From Hawksworthiomyces lignivorus (Eukaryota > Ascomycota > Sordariomycetes > Ophiostomatales > Ophiostomataceae): a stretch of DNA of 64,000 bases. The stretch lies in contig NTMA01000055.1 in assembly GCA_002917075.1 (NCBI GenBank), forward strand, positions 1-64,000. Reading direction: 5' to 3'. The notes under the pieces are model-generated. The model saw only the letters and a program-made list of their open reading frames with translations. It was not told where the DNA came from and ran no database searches. The position numbers and the translations under genes are program-made. Shown here one piece after another: positions 24,170 to 34,600 of this stretch. How positions within the stretch are numbered: position 1 is the stretch's first letter; every line of letters starts with the position of its first letter.

Positions 24170-25086
24170 TTCAAGGCTCGAGCGATGACCGGCTTCTAGA
24201 TTGCTAACACAAGCTGCACATAGAAATCTTCTTGCTCAAGGGCTAGATAACATCGACAAAAGGTTCTAGAAAAAATAAAACAATACTGTGAGAGGCGAGA
24301 AAAATATATTTGACAGTCTGTATTAGAGATTCTGTCATACAGAGATGGGAGTCAGGTCGAGAATGCAGATCCACTGAGAACCAAAGGCTAAAGAATGCAT
24401 AATTTTTTTCAGTCTCATTTGCGCACTATTCTTTGATGCCTCAGGCAACAGATTATATATTCAACCAACCAACCAGCTCACCTAGATCAAATATAATAGC
24501 AATTAAAGAAGTATACCTGTATTAAAAACTCCATATGTACGATACAGACCACAAAACAACGAACCTTCTACCGTGTACTCAGCATCGGATGCTATTATGA
24601 TCCTCTAGCTCTCAATATTTATCATCTTTTGTCATCTACCTTACATTATGTGCTCTTAAATTCTACACATAGAAGCGGATTTACAAGGCAAAATAACAAT
24701 AATGGCGACGATCATAAAGTGGCGGCGTAGAAATAAAAAAAGAAAGCTAATGTTAAAAGTTAGCCATTTAGACCTTACATATACAGCAGATAAAAAACAT
24801 AGATAAAGAGACGAAAGATAAAAAAGAATCGTCTTGATAAACATTCCCTATAGAATACTAAACATGTAGAGGTCATATCGGTAAAGAAATAATCTACTAC
24901 TTCTCATCGCCTACGTCTCACAATCAGAAATCGAAACTGTACGACTCAGCAACTCCTTCGGAAATCACTAGGCATCAAGACATAGCATCTTGTCTGTTAG
25001 ATATTTTGCAATCATGTATACATATCATGATACAGATAACACAAGACGAAAAATTATACACACCTCGCGCAAGTTCCATCTTTAAC
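24170..25086. other. Intergenic AT-rich DNA
   Basis: No gene or RNA recognised. It holds the F-box promoter on the left and the 3' side of the gene at 25087 on the right. Confidence 0.6.
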
Positions 25087-26990
25087 TTAGTGAGCACTAC
25101 CTAGCTCAGTGACCCGCGCCTTAGTCGAGGCTGTTGCCACAAACCACATCTGCCGGAACAGCTTGTCGTGGATGCATGGTACCCACAGATACTGACATAG
25201 ACGAGCCTGTACCTTGTAATATGCTCCTGCCGCGTTGCTATTGCTACTACTGCTGTCATACTCAGATGACGCAAGTCGGCTAGTAAAGGCATCCAGTATC
25301 CAGCTCGTCTCGTCGTCGTTTCTGGTCTTGTCAGGCCATCGTGTACCACCGCGAATGACACTAGCTGCTAGAAATATGGTCCATAATTGCAAGCCGACTG
25401 GAATCGAGATTTCTGTGGATGTTTCAATTTCAGTTGATACCTCTAATGCTTCCTCCTTCAATATCCTCTTCAACTTTGCAACAAGCTTGAGTGCGTATGT
25501 CATGTCCATAGGGCGCTCGTTGAGGATGGAAAGTGAGAAGAGCACGAGACCGACGCGGACCAACTCACTGAGGCGGCGGACGCGAACTTTAACGATGGAT
25601 GCTAGCTTCTGGCGCAGGACACTCGAGACCAGCATATACTGAATACCCGTTAATAGATAGCGCAGTTGCATTGCCGCGGCCGCGGATGGCCTCCTGGTGA
25701 TAGTTGTATGGTTTGTGGCGATAGGCGTTGTGACCACAGATGTAGCGGATGCCGCAGATGCCGCAGCTTCTAGTGCAGTCACTTCTGATGCTTCAAACCC
25801 TCCCATGCTATCCCAGCTCAATATAGTCTCCTCCAGCTTCTGAGCGCAACGAACAAGTGTAGGGTCTAGCTGTGGAGTCAAACGATCTAAGCCAGCGCTA
25901 CGAAGTACTGTCTGAGTGTTGGTGTTGGCATCGGTGTTGTTTCGGGGAAATATGTCGACCGGTACAGCCTCAGCTAAACGGATGCATAAGTCGTGTGCAT
26001 CGAAGTAGGGTGGAATGTCGTCGTCCAGAGAGCCGTAAAGATCCGCACTTCTTGTGGTTAGCCCCTGTGTTCTGAATGAAAATCATAACCTGTTTACTAC
26101 CCACCGAAAGATCTTTTGTAGAATACCCGGCTGAGTGTACAAGCTCTCAAGGCCTCCGTAGTACTGAACCAGCCCCTTGAGGCCTTGCATGTGCATCTCC
26201 CAATGGTCGTTGCGACCGTTACTTCGCTATAAATGAGTCCAACGATACCGACTGTATTAGAAACTAGAGCTTTCAGAAATATTATAATATTTCTAATACC
26301 CACCTCAAACATGGCAATAGCGGACACCAGCACCAGAGTGCCGCTACTGATGCAACTTCTGTTGGCAATAGCCGTCGCGGTGGCCATAGCGAGACGCTTA
26401 TTGACAATGGATATGGCGCTGTGCAGATGCCAGAACGCACGTTTGGTGCCGTTGGGACGGGAAAAATAGGATATGAATGCGTCAGCACAGCCAATAAAGG
26501 TATGCAGTACTGCAGGATCGGTGAAGCCGAGGGGTAGCCAGTATTCGGTAAATGGATTATAGTCAGCAGCCCGCTCGAGGGTATAGAGTGCTTTCCATGT
26601 CGTGGTGCAGACTATGAAGTTAGGGAGAGACACAAACAGACATAGATAGACGAACTACATACAAAACAAGAGGAGATCGTGCATATAGGGCTCCAAATGC
26701 ATCGGCAGCACGTCGAAGGGATCGACGCCCTGAATCTGAAGCAGGTTGTATCGTTCCACGAGAATGGACACTTTCTGGCCAACCACATCTCTATCCTGAT
26801 GCCAAAGCAGCAGCTTTGGCCGCTGATCTTTCTGTTGGTGTTGCAGAAGTTGCTGTTTTACTTCGGAATCGCCCGTTTGCTTGACAGCGCCTTTCCCCCC
26901 TCGGTTGCGTCGAGCATGTCTACGGACGCGGGTCTGAGCAGAAACATCCACATCCTTTGTACCAGGAGAGAGATTGATAAATTCAAATGG
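25087..26990 (-). CDS. Fungal-specific transcription factor domain protein, first exon unresolved
   Basis: Four exons are secure: 26990-26663, 26611-26304, 26226-26105 and 26050-25087 (1722 nt, 573 aa, no stop). Splicing restores WEMHMQGLKGLVQYYGG and then KIFRSADLYGSLDDDIPPYF, which are hallmarks of the fungal-specific transcription factor family related to PF11951. The N-terminal FEFINLSPGTKD followed by a basic RVRRHARR stretch is the usual start of members that lack a zinc cluster. No ATG precedes it in frame. A good acceptor (CATTCACAG) just before 26990 implies a short upstream exon; ATG-TAT before a GTATAA donor near 27122 would fit in phase but is a guess. Likely a nuclear regulator or its non-DNA-binding relative. 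Confidence 0.75.
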
Positions 26991-27377
26991 CTGTGAATGA
27001 GATGCTATGCCCTGTCTCTCTCGGGCAGCTGAGAGACCACCATTGAGTCCCTGTGCCTTATTTCTTGATCTTGCTTTCAGCGGGTTGCAGAAAAGTGTTA
27101 GTCGAAATGATAATTATACATACATCGATAAGGGGCGGGCTAGCAGAACTAACAGCCTTTGGGGCGTCCTCTCTTCCAAGGCCCAGGAACTTTCACTGGG
27201 CCTTCAAGATAAGAAAAGAGGTCTGATCTCTGGTCTGATGACGCAACCGATATGACCGAGTTGACGTCCGAGGGGCGTGATAGGGAAAATACGACTTCAA
27301 CAGGATTGCGAGCCATAGTGAGGACAAAATATGAGTTCTAGGCATGAATATGATAGGTACGAATGTACCGTAGAGGT

Positions 27378-27773
27378 TCAGACAAGTTTCAAGATGTGAG
27401 TGTTAGGTTTAGAGCACGATGCTCCTCTCCAATTACTCAAAGACAATTGCTGTCGCCACGTCGGCGTTACCGGCTTCATCCTCGTACTCTTGAGTGTATG
27501 ACTAAAGGTATCCACTAGCAGTAGCTTCGGAAGCGCTAACCCAAAGAAGATAATAACAATTGTCGAGAATTCGGCCCAAATAGGAAAGGCTTCGAATTGC
27601 ATCTGGAACTTGTTAAACACACCGGACATTACGGATTTTCGAAGCCCTTTATACCCTGACATGGAGACCCAAGGCCGGATGAGAAATGCAAGAATGCATA
27701 GCATCGGCCCGTATACAAGGTCATGGACGAAAGTTACAAATATGGAAAGTGAGCCCTCAGAAATACGTCCCAA
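27378..27773 (-). CDS. Hypothetical membrane protein
   Basis: A 131-codon frame with two or three hydrophobic segments (near residues 8-30 and 65-90). Its start overlaps another short hydrophobic frame (27951-27757), so it could be the second exon of a small membrane protein or a chance frame. No family recognised. It lies divergent to the SDR at 28018. Confidence 0.25.
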   Translation of the reverse strand: MGRISEGSLSIFVTFVHDLVYGPMLCILAFLIRPWVSMSGYKGLRKSVMSGVFNKFQMQFEAFPIWAEFSTIVIIFFGLALPKLLLVDTFSHTLKSTRMKPVTPTWRQQLSLSNWRGASCSKPNTHILKLV

Positions 27774-28017
27774 TATGGGCTAGCTTGGCAGGACAAAGTC
27801 CTCGCCTCATAGGCATGCCGAGCAGAGACGGCGAGTCGCGACGGCGAGCAGGAACGCCGCCAGGGATATAAATAAGGCATTGACTGACGACCATCTGGAT
27901 CAAGAGCATTGCAACACTCGTATAATATTTTTTCGTCACCAAAAATCTCATTCTGCTACCATCTCACCTCGCTCCTTCTGCCTCCCTTAAGAGAGACCTA
28001 CTTCTTAAATCGTCACT

Positions 28018-29079
28018 ATGACCACTACATACACCGCCAAAACCACCGGTGAGGAGGTCGCCCGCAACTCCCAGGCACGTATTGCCGGCAGGACAGTTCT
28101 CATTACGGGAACCAGCCCAGGAGGTCTGGGAGCTACATTCGCTACGACCATTGCGCCCTTTGGGCCCGCACACATCATCCTCGCGTCGCACAATATCACC
28201 AGAGCCGAGCAGGTGGCAAAGGACATCGCCGCTGTAGCTCCCACTGTCAAGACAAGCGTTGTCAAGTTGGACCTGTCATCGCAAGCGCAAGTGCGCGAGG
28301 CCGCGGCAGAAATCTTGAAAATCAACGCCCACATCGACATATTGGTAAACAATGCGGCAGTTATGGCGACGACGTACAGCACAACGGTAGATGGCATCGA
28401 GCGGCAGTTTGGCACAAACCATCTTGGTCATTTCTTGTTGACAAACTTGCTGCTACCGAAACTGTTGGAGGCGCGTGCGGAAGGTGGGGTTACCATAAGA
28501 GAGCCGATGCGGGTGGTCAATGTTGCCAGCAACGGGTTCCGATTTGGATGGGTGCGGTACGAAGACATCAACTTTGGGGTGAGCAACCCTTTTCCATGCT
28601 ATAATTCTTCTGCCATCACTAACTTCTTCCATCAGGATGGCGCCACGTATGAACGCTGGTTCGCGTACGGCCAGTCCAAGTCAGCCAATATGCTGTTCTC
28701 CCGCTCCCTCGCCGCGAAACTGGGCAGCCGCGGTGTCGTCTCTGTCAGCCTCCACCCGGGCGTCATCACAACGACCAACCTGAGCCGTGATCTCGCCATG
28801 GAGGATTTTTCCGAACTGGGCGTGCTAGACCGTAAGCTAGGTAACCGGTCGTACTGGGACAACTTGTTTAACTTGAAGTCGGCGGCGGAGGGTGTAGCCA
28901 CGTATGTGTATGCGGCCTTTGACCCCAGTCTGGATGTGTCGGAAGTTAATGGGTCGTATCTGGAGGACTCACACGTCGAGGATGTCGGGAACATCAAGAG
29001 CTGGGCTCGGGACTCGGTGGATGCTGAGAAGCTGTGGAAGCTGAGCGAGGGACTGGTGTCGCAGAAGTTTGATTACTAA
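28018..29079 (+). CDS. Short-chain dehydrogenase (retinol-dehydrogenase/WWOX-like SDR)
   Basis: The open frame runs for 353 codons, but a 57-nt segment at 28579-28635 has a GTGAGC donor, a CTAAC branch site and a CAG acceptor and interrupts a conserved region. Removing it keeps the frame and gives 334 aa. The cofactor motif is TGTSPGGLG, then NNAAV, NHLGHF, and the catalytic YGQSKSAN. These fit NADP-dependent SDRs of the light-dependent protochlorophyllide-reductase/retinol-dehydrogenase type; the substrate is unknown. It looks intact. Without transcript data the in-frame intron would be missed by a simple ORF call. Confidence 0.9.
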   Translation: MTTTYTAKTTGEEVARNSQARIAGRTVLITGTSPGGLGATFATTIAPFGPAHIILASHNITRAEQVAKDIAAVAPTVKTSVVKLDLSSQAQVREAAAEILKINAHIDILVNNAAVMATTYSTTVDGIERQFGTNHLGHFLLTNLLLPKLLEARAEGGVTIREPMRVVNVASNGFRFGWVRYEDINFGVSNPFPCYNSSAITNFFHQDGATYERWFAYGQSKSANMLFSRSLAAKLGSRGVVSVSLHPGVITTTNLSRDLAMEDFSELGVLDRKLGNRSYWDNLFNLKSAAEGVATYVYAAFDPSLDVSEVNGSYLEDSHVEDVGNIKSWARDSVDAEKLWKLSEGLVSQKFDY

Positions 29080-29323
29080 GTGGGTTAACATAGTCTGCCG
29101 TTTAAGCTATGCAACAGTGGCACTACTGACTACTGGAAGTAAGTAGTGCTCTTTTTTTTTCAAAGAAAAAACAAAAAAAAAGTTTTAATAGGCTGTTGTT
29201 TTTATTTCCGACATTGATTTCAAAATTTTAACCAGTTTTTTTCTCATCACTTCTTTCTAAATATAAACACTCATACGAATCACCACCCCTTCTTATTTAA
29301 AGACTCCTCTTCTCACGTATGTA

Positions 29324-29402
29324 CTCTACGGGTTCTAGCAGAACTCGTAGAAGCTCTACGAAAATGAAAAATACGTTAAGGCAAAGGGTAGAACCCGTAG
29401 AG
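29324..29402. repeat. 14-bp perfect inverted repeat
   Basis: CTCTACGGGTTCTA at 29324-29337 is the exact reverse complement of 29389-29402. The 51-nt loop contains a further CGTAG..CTACG pair, and another CGTAGAG lies just right at 29409. The structure could fold into a branched hairpin or be a degraded miniature element. Confidence 0.7.
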
Positions 29403-29982
29403 CATAACCGTAGAGTAGAGCCTAGAGGAACTCTGAACTAAGTGATGTAGCTTAGCTGATCAAATCTAAGGTCAACTATAGGTAAGAAATGGTAAGAAAT
29501 TGGTATAAAACACAACATGGGATCGAAAAAGGTAATAAAAGAAGTCTATGATCTTGATACTAAAATGAAGAGATCGTAAGTTGATGCACGTATTGCAAAG
29601 GCGTATGCGATTAAAGACAAGACAAAAATGAGAATGCTATATTTAAGTAACGAACGTAGTATTATATAAACTATTAACTTTATATACATGCGGTTTTATA
29701 CTTTAACTTCATTCTTATATAAATATTATCTAGTAAATATTGCGGGTTAAAGGCAGGAGCTGCTATTCTGGCCGCCGTTTTCAGTAGGTAAGTGCCACCA
29801 TTTCTGGCCAACCCTGCAGTGACAGGTTTGTCTCTTAGAAATACTTTGTACTCGTCGAGCACGAGCTGCACCAATCTCTGTAAATAGTTTATGTGCTGTC
29901 ACCTTCTCTAACTCCAGAGCAGACCGTTTATGGCCGTATTCAGTTGTAAACACGACTAGATTATAGCCCCTCATGCGTATAA

Positions 29983-30018
29983 CTCGCATAGCTCGCATAG
30001 ATCGTATAGCTCGTATAG
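29983..30018. repeat. 9-bp tandem repeat, four units
   Basis: Units CTCGCATAG, CTCGCATAG, ATCGTATAG and CTCGTATAG follow one another. Differences between units are mostly C/T changes. Confidence 0.8.
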
Positions 30019-30518
30019 CTTCGTACAAGTGCACTTGGAGCTTAGCTGCACAGTTCTTTATCAAGCGTGGTAGCATTGTACCTTTTATCTGTTTCCTCAA
30101 TAGGCTTAATGTTCAGCATCCACATTTTAGCCTTAATATTATTCTAAAATAAGTAACGGGTTAGGCTTGAGAACAGTATGTCGCTACTGCTTCGAAGCCC
30201 TGAGCGCAACCTTATCATGCAGGTGTAAGTGGCTGTACCCTCATTCAGAGTTTGTTTTGTCCCATCGGGCCAATACTACCCTCAGCTTGCGGACTCAGCC
30301 TCTTAGTTCAGTCCTCTACGGGACGGTATGCCATTCTCGCTGTTTCGGTATGCAAGGGTATAGACAATAATCTGCTCTCAATCTTGCCGAGGCCATAGCT
30401 AGTTTTTAGTCCTGAAGTTTATTTTTCTCTTAAATAGCTAGGCTGGAGATGGGCAACGCCTATTCATTTAAGACAACCAACAATAACTTCTATTGTATTG
30501 TGTGAGCTCCCTTCGGAG

Positions 30519-32775
30519 ATGGCACCACTAAATCTGCAGCTTCTGGTCGTCATATGTTGCGCAGTGTTTGCTGTTGCACTGAACACGTTTGTCGAGAATT
30601 CCTTCAGTGATGGGAACCTAGGAACCCATCTACTCGTTCGATCCTTCCATTTTGTAGATTTAACAGCAAGACAGCTGCAATGCCAGGTCCCCGGAGACGG
30701 TATGGCCCCTACACTCTCTACCATCTGTGTGTGAAACAGTTAATATAGACGCTGAACATGTGAAGTTCTCTGCCCGGATGATGCCGGATGCTGCCCCGCA
30801 ACGTCAAATTGCGTACGCAAGGCCATGGGAAAGCCCGAGTTTGTTGTAGATCAGCCACACTAACGCCCCCTTCACAGGTCGCAGGCGGATGTTGTGACAA
30901 GGCTGACGAAACCTGCGGTGGCACAGCTTGTTATCCTCCTGGTTCCACTTGCTGCTCCGGATACGGCTGTGAGGGCTCTGAAAACTGCTTGCTGGGAAAA
31001 TGCTGTCCCAAGACTGCGCAAACCTGCGAGGGGACAGCTTGTTACCCGTCTGGCTCTGTGTGCTGCAGCGGCAGTGTCACCCAAGCCTGTTATGAGGGGG
31101 AGGCATGCTGTCCAGATGGGTGCATGCCCGGTGACGCTGGCAACACATGCTGTGGCGAGCATTACTGCGTCGATGGCTGGTCATGCTGTGCCGGAGATAT
31201 TGGTTGTTGTCCTGATGGATGGATATGTTGTCCTGAGACTAATACTTGTGCGAGACAGCCACCCTTGTTCTGGTACCTTGGCTGCAATACTGACTTGACG
31301 CAGGCTGCCCGGGAGGTTCTGAATGCTCCAACGAGAACGGATTCTGCGTCATAGTGGCAACGGGCTCTAATACTCCCACCTTACCGAAGTCCCAACCGTC
31401 GAAGACAAAACCTGGTACGAGCCAGTCTAGTGAATCAACATCTAGTACTAGCCAATCCAGCGAATCGACACCAACGACACCCATCACCAGCATTCCGAAA
31501 CCCGTCACAAGCATCCCTAAACCAGCCACAAGCCTTCCAAAGCCCGCTACTAGCGTTCCTAAACCCGTCACTAGCCTTCCGAAACCCTCTCTACCATCAA
31601 CTAAGTCATGTGTCACAGCTGCCCCCAGCCCAACCTCTCAAGCAGAGATTAATGCCCTTCCAGTGATTGAATTTCTCTATATTGACACCGACTACGAGCC
31701 ACATGGCGATATTGTCAAGAATATGTGTCTTGGCATGAAGGCCAGGAATATTGTAGGTAATCAAGATATCCTCACATTCGCTGGTTCAAAAGATCCATGC
31801 TATAAAGACAGGCGAAAGCAGGCAAATTGTGATAGTTGTTGCCGCAGTAAGTTGATAATATCTGCCAATAAGCTCTCCGATGCACTTTTAAAATGCACTT
31901 TGAAATGCTGACTCTAGCCTCCGAAGATGTAAAAAAGAACAATGGTCCATTTAAAGGCTTCCCCACTTCCTGCGACGAATACCCTTTTGCCTCGACTGTC
32001 GAGGGTGGAACGGGTGCACACATAGCCTGTGTTGTTGCCTTTGAGAACAGCATCCAAGGTGGACTGTTAAGCAAATATGAGAAAACCTGGAGTTATGGGC
32101 AGCAGTTCATAGTGCGTGTCGTCGGAATCAACTGTTCAGATGTCCAGGAATCCGATTTACAAGGCTGTGCGAGTGCGGGGCCCCGTTTAATGAGGCAGGA
32201 TACAAACGTACAGAGCTTTTCTGGCTACACAGGTACGAAAACGGCATAAAAGACCGTTGGTTGTCAGGGCAGAATTAACACCAGACTCAGATCAGATACG
32301 GGATCTGGACAATAGCTCAAAGGGTGTCGTTGTAACCCTACCAGATGGAAGCGGCCAATACTCAGTCAACCTCCTTCTTACTTCCGGACAACTGAATTCG
32401 ATAGCGGTTTATAGCAATGCGGGAACGGAGCTAAATAAGTAAGTTTCCCTCAATTTTTACCCAGCGCTTCAGAATCCAAAGAGACAAGAAGGCTCATTGT
32501 ATATCAGCACCGTTATCTCTTTGTCAGATATTTCGACTTCTGGAACGAGTTTCAACTTTGGTCTTGATTACGATGAGTTTGGTATCGGTGCAATTGCGTA
32601 TACGAACCAAGATTCGGTTAATATTTCTTATTCAGTCACAGTAAGCACACCAACTACAACTACTGGTACATTGAGCCCCACAACACGGTCTTCGGGGAGT
32701 CGGATGCTGGATTCGAACTTTAGCTATTGGCTTATTTGGTTCCTATTCTTTTGTTCTTTAAGAGCGCGTTTTTAA
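30519..32775 (+). CDS. Secreted Cys-rich protein with NucA/NucB-type deoxyribonuclease domain
   Basis: Seven exons: 30519-30699, 30766-30812, 30878-31247, 31304-31846, 31918-32232, 32273-32438, 32484-32775; together 1914 nt, 637 aa. Residues 1-22 are a signal peptide. Residues about 55-220 carry many CC pairs (GCCP, TCC, KCCP) in about 20-residue modules. A Ser/Thr/Pro linker with five KPxTSxP units follows. The next domain has the NucA/NucB signature CDEYPFAST with EGG after it, a family of non-specific secreted DNases. The C-terminus is Ser/Thr-rich and ends in a hydrophobic tail that suggests a GPI anchor or membrane stop. Inferred role: extracellular or wall-bound nuclease, perhaps in competition or nutrient uptake. 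Introns 1-4 are strong; the 40-nt fifth and 45-nt sixth introns are unusually short and could hide frameshifts. Confidence 0.82.
31483..31587 (+). repeat. 21-bp coding tandem repeat, five units
   Basis: Five 21-nt units encode I/VTSxPKP-type heptapeptides in the linker of the nuclease gene. The units differ mainly at third codon positions, so the repeat is old or under amino-acid selection. Confidence 0.85.
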
Positions 32776-33023
32776 GCAGACCTAAAACAACAAGCAGATA
32801 TAGGGTAGATGTTTCCTTGACTTGACACCCAATACGCGTCTACTAATGCAACGAATTCGCCTCCGACAGGCCATACATGGAAAACTATTCCCTTGTGTAT
32901 GGGCTAATTACACTGTGCAAGCAATGAAAATTCCGGGCCATCTAACAGTGCCCCTCTGCCAGTCTCAACTACAGAGCCTTAATTGAATCAATGCTCTTCC
33001 CTACTACCAAGTTCAAACAGGCG

Positions 33024-33038
33024 ACCATCATACGAATA
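33024..33038. repeat. Target-site duplication, left copy
   Basis: ACCATCATACGAATA here recurs at 33642-33656. The pair flanks the LINE fragment exactly, as expected of target-primed reverse transcription. Confidence 0.85.
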
Positions 33039-33641
33039 GAGTTTAATCGTATTTATTAGCCAATCCTGACTATTTACGTCTAATCTAGGTGGAACCCTCT
33101 GGGGCAGAAACCACCGCCTACTTAAGTGAAGATATTATTATACATAATGAGACAGTCTGAGTAGTGGTAGCAGTAGTGGTAGTAGTAGTGGTAGTGGTAG
33201 TAGTAGTGGTAGTAGTAGTAGTAGTAGTAGTAGTAGTAATAGTAGTGGTTAAACAAAGGAGATTACAGTAGTGGCGAGTAGGGCTACGCCTTTGGCGTAT
33301 CCTCCTCGAGTTGGCCTGCCAAGTTATACGCTGGTATACGCCCGCTCCGTTTGAGCCACCGCAGTACGGGACGGGCCGCCGGCCCTCCAGTATTCAGGCG
33401 GTGATTCAGGTCAGCCGGAGTCTGGGGCCATACCGGAGGTTTTCCTGCCGTATCGGGGCAGTGTAGTATTACGTGCTCCGGGGTCTCCTCCGCGCCGCAG
33501 GCGCACAGAGGGAAGTCCCGGTTTTTGTGTATGCGGTGGAGGTGCGCCGCCAGGCCGATGTGGCCCGTACGCACCTGTGTCACAAGACTGCTTTCGGCTT
33601 TGGTGAGGTGCCGGTGGGCCCTGGGCACATCTCTGGGTCCA
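33039..33641 (-). mobile_element. 5'-truncated non-LTR retrotransposon (Tad1-like LINE)
   Basis: The minus-strand frame 33649-33284 encodes the C-terminal end of a LINE reverse-transcriptase polyprotein: LTKAESSLVTQVRTGHIG, then CACGAEETPEHVILHCP, the Cys/His motif (CxC..H...C) that follows RT/RNase H in fungal Tad1-type elements. After the stop come about 35 nt, a (TAC)n tract and about 120 nt of 3' UTR. The fragment is bounded by 15-bp direct repeats. It is severely 5'-truncated, so it cannot move alone. The intact duplication and clean coding part suggest a fairly recent insertion compared with the relics nearby. Confidence 0.88.
33161..33249. repeat. (AGT/GGT)n microsatellite in the LINE 3' UTR
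   Basis: Trinucleotide repeat AGT with interspersed GGT. On the LINE strand it reads (ACT/ACC)n about 35 nt after the stop codon. Confidence 0.9.
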
Positions 33642-33656
33642 ACCATCATACGAATA
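33642..33656. repeat. Target-site duplication, right copy
   Basis: Second copy of ACCATCATACGAATA flanking the LINE fragment. Confidence 0.85.
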
Positions 33657-33804
33657 AGCCTAGAAAATTGTAGACTTTGTACTGTGCATACCTACTATTG
33701 AAGGGCTACTTACCCCCACGGCTGATACCTTCTAATTCAATGACTTTCACACCTGACTTGACAAAATAGACTCGGCACCCGGCTTTCGTCTTGATGTATG
33801 CTAG

Positions 33805-33893
33805 GTTTCATCGTCTTTATATTTCAACCAGTCCTGGCTATGTGACGACTAAGCTACCGAAACCCTCCTGGGGCAGGAACCGCTATAGAACTA
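33805..33893 (-). repeat. Older copy of the LINE 3' UTR
   Basis: Degenerate similarity to 33041-33120: shared blocks include ATCGTxTTTAT, CCAxTCCTGxCTAT and TCTGGGGCAG/CCTGGGGCAG in the same order. It reads as a second, diverged tail of the same element family with no coding part left. Confidence 0.55.
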
Positions 33894-33949
33894 ACTATTT
33901 ATTGTTGCAACCGGGACTGCGGTAAGTGGTGAGCGTATATTATTGCTGT

Positions 33950-34012
33950 GTTGGCCTTGCTAGCCGATCCCGACTTTTTACGCTCGCTATAGGTAGAGCT
34001 CTCGAACGCGAA
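33950..34012 (-). repeat. Possible third LINE tail relic
   Basis: GCCGATCCCGACTTTTTACG followed by TATAGGTAGAGCTCT resembles 33060-33100 of the LINE tail. Similarity is short, so the call is tentative. Confidence 0.35.
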
Positions 34013-34600
34013 AGATCATTGCTGTCATTATTTGTCAATTGTTATGCATGGAAGGCTATAACAGATAGTGTACGATGTATAAACTAGCTATGGAAGTAGA
34101 TGTGATTTTTGGTTACTTTTTCTCTTGAATAAACGCTTCTAGCCTACGAACAACTTAGTGGTTTGATGTAGGCTAATTTCGTTCAAGTCACCATGGTGCA
34201 AGGTAAGCCATGGGTCTTTGTGGCTGCTTAGGCCTTCCAGAGTCCTAGGCCATCCCGGCGTAGTACCGTAATGCATACTCTGGAGTCTCGTTTCCAGCCT
34301 CATAAAGATATGCAAGTTAACCATTCTATTATTCTTTTTAGCCTCTCTATGTATGCTTATAATTTTAGAGTAATCGGAGTACTATTTAAGGGACTGAAAA
34401 CGGTCCTTAGCCAACTTCCCGCACTGTGGCAGTATTCGATGGATTGGCGCCAACAGTAGCGTTAATTTCCGGTCTATCGAATCAACTTCAGTAATTAGTC
34501 GGACCGTGAAGCGCTAGCCCCAATATTTCTGCGCGATGAGTTACCGTCTACTTCGCCAACTTTTGCTACGCTGCCATGACCATTTTATCTTGCAATTCAC

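Larger units (their letters stand above)
29080..30518. other. Intergenic AT-rich DNA with two small repeats
   Basis: Contains poly-T/poly-A runs near 29150-29190, an inverted repeat (29324-29402) and a 9-bp tandem (29983-30018). Minus-strand frames at 29680-30100 are open but partly made by the tandem and match nothing known. No gene supported. Confidence 0.5.
33657..34600. other. Intergenic DNA with LINE tail relics
   Basis: Apart from the two tail-like relics no gene is seen. Small frames at 34139-34459 have no recognisable similarity. Confidence 0.5.

Noticed and set aside
22630..24188. Many long ORFs on the + strand and other minus frames over the second F-box gene
   Set aside because: High GC lowers the stop frequency here. 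Only the 498-aa frame shows a domain.
26679..26996. 105-codon + strand ORF
   Set aside because: Antisense to exon 1 of the transcription-factor-domain gene.
29747..30100. 117-codon minus ORF with repeated Ile-Arg units
   Set aside because: The repeated residues come from the 9-bp tandem. No domain or splice structure.
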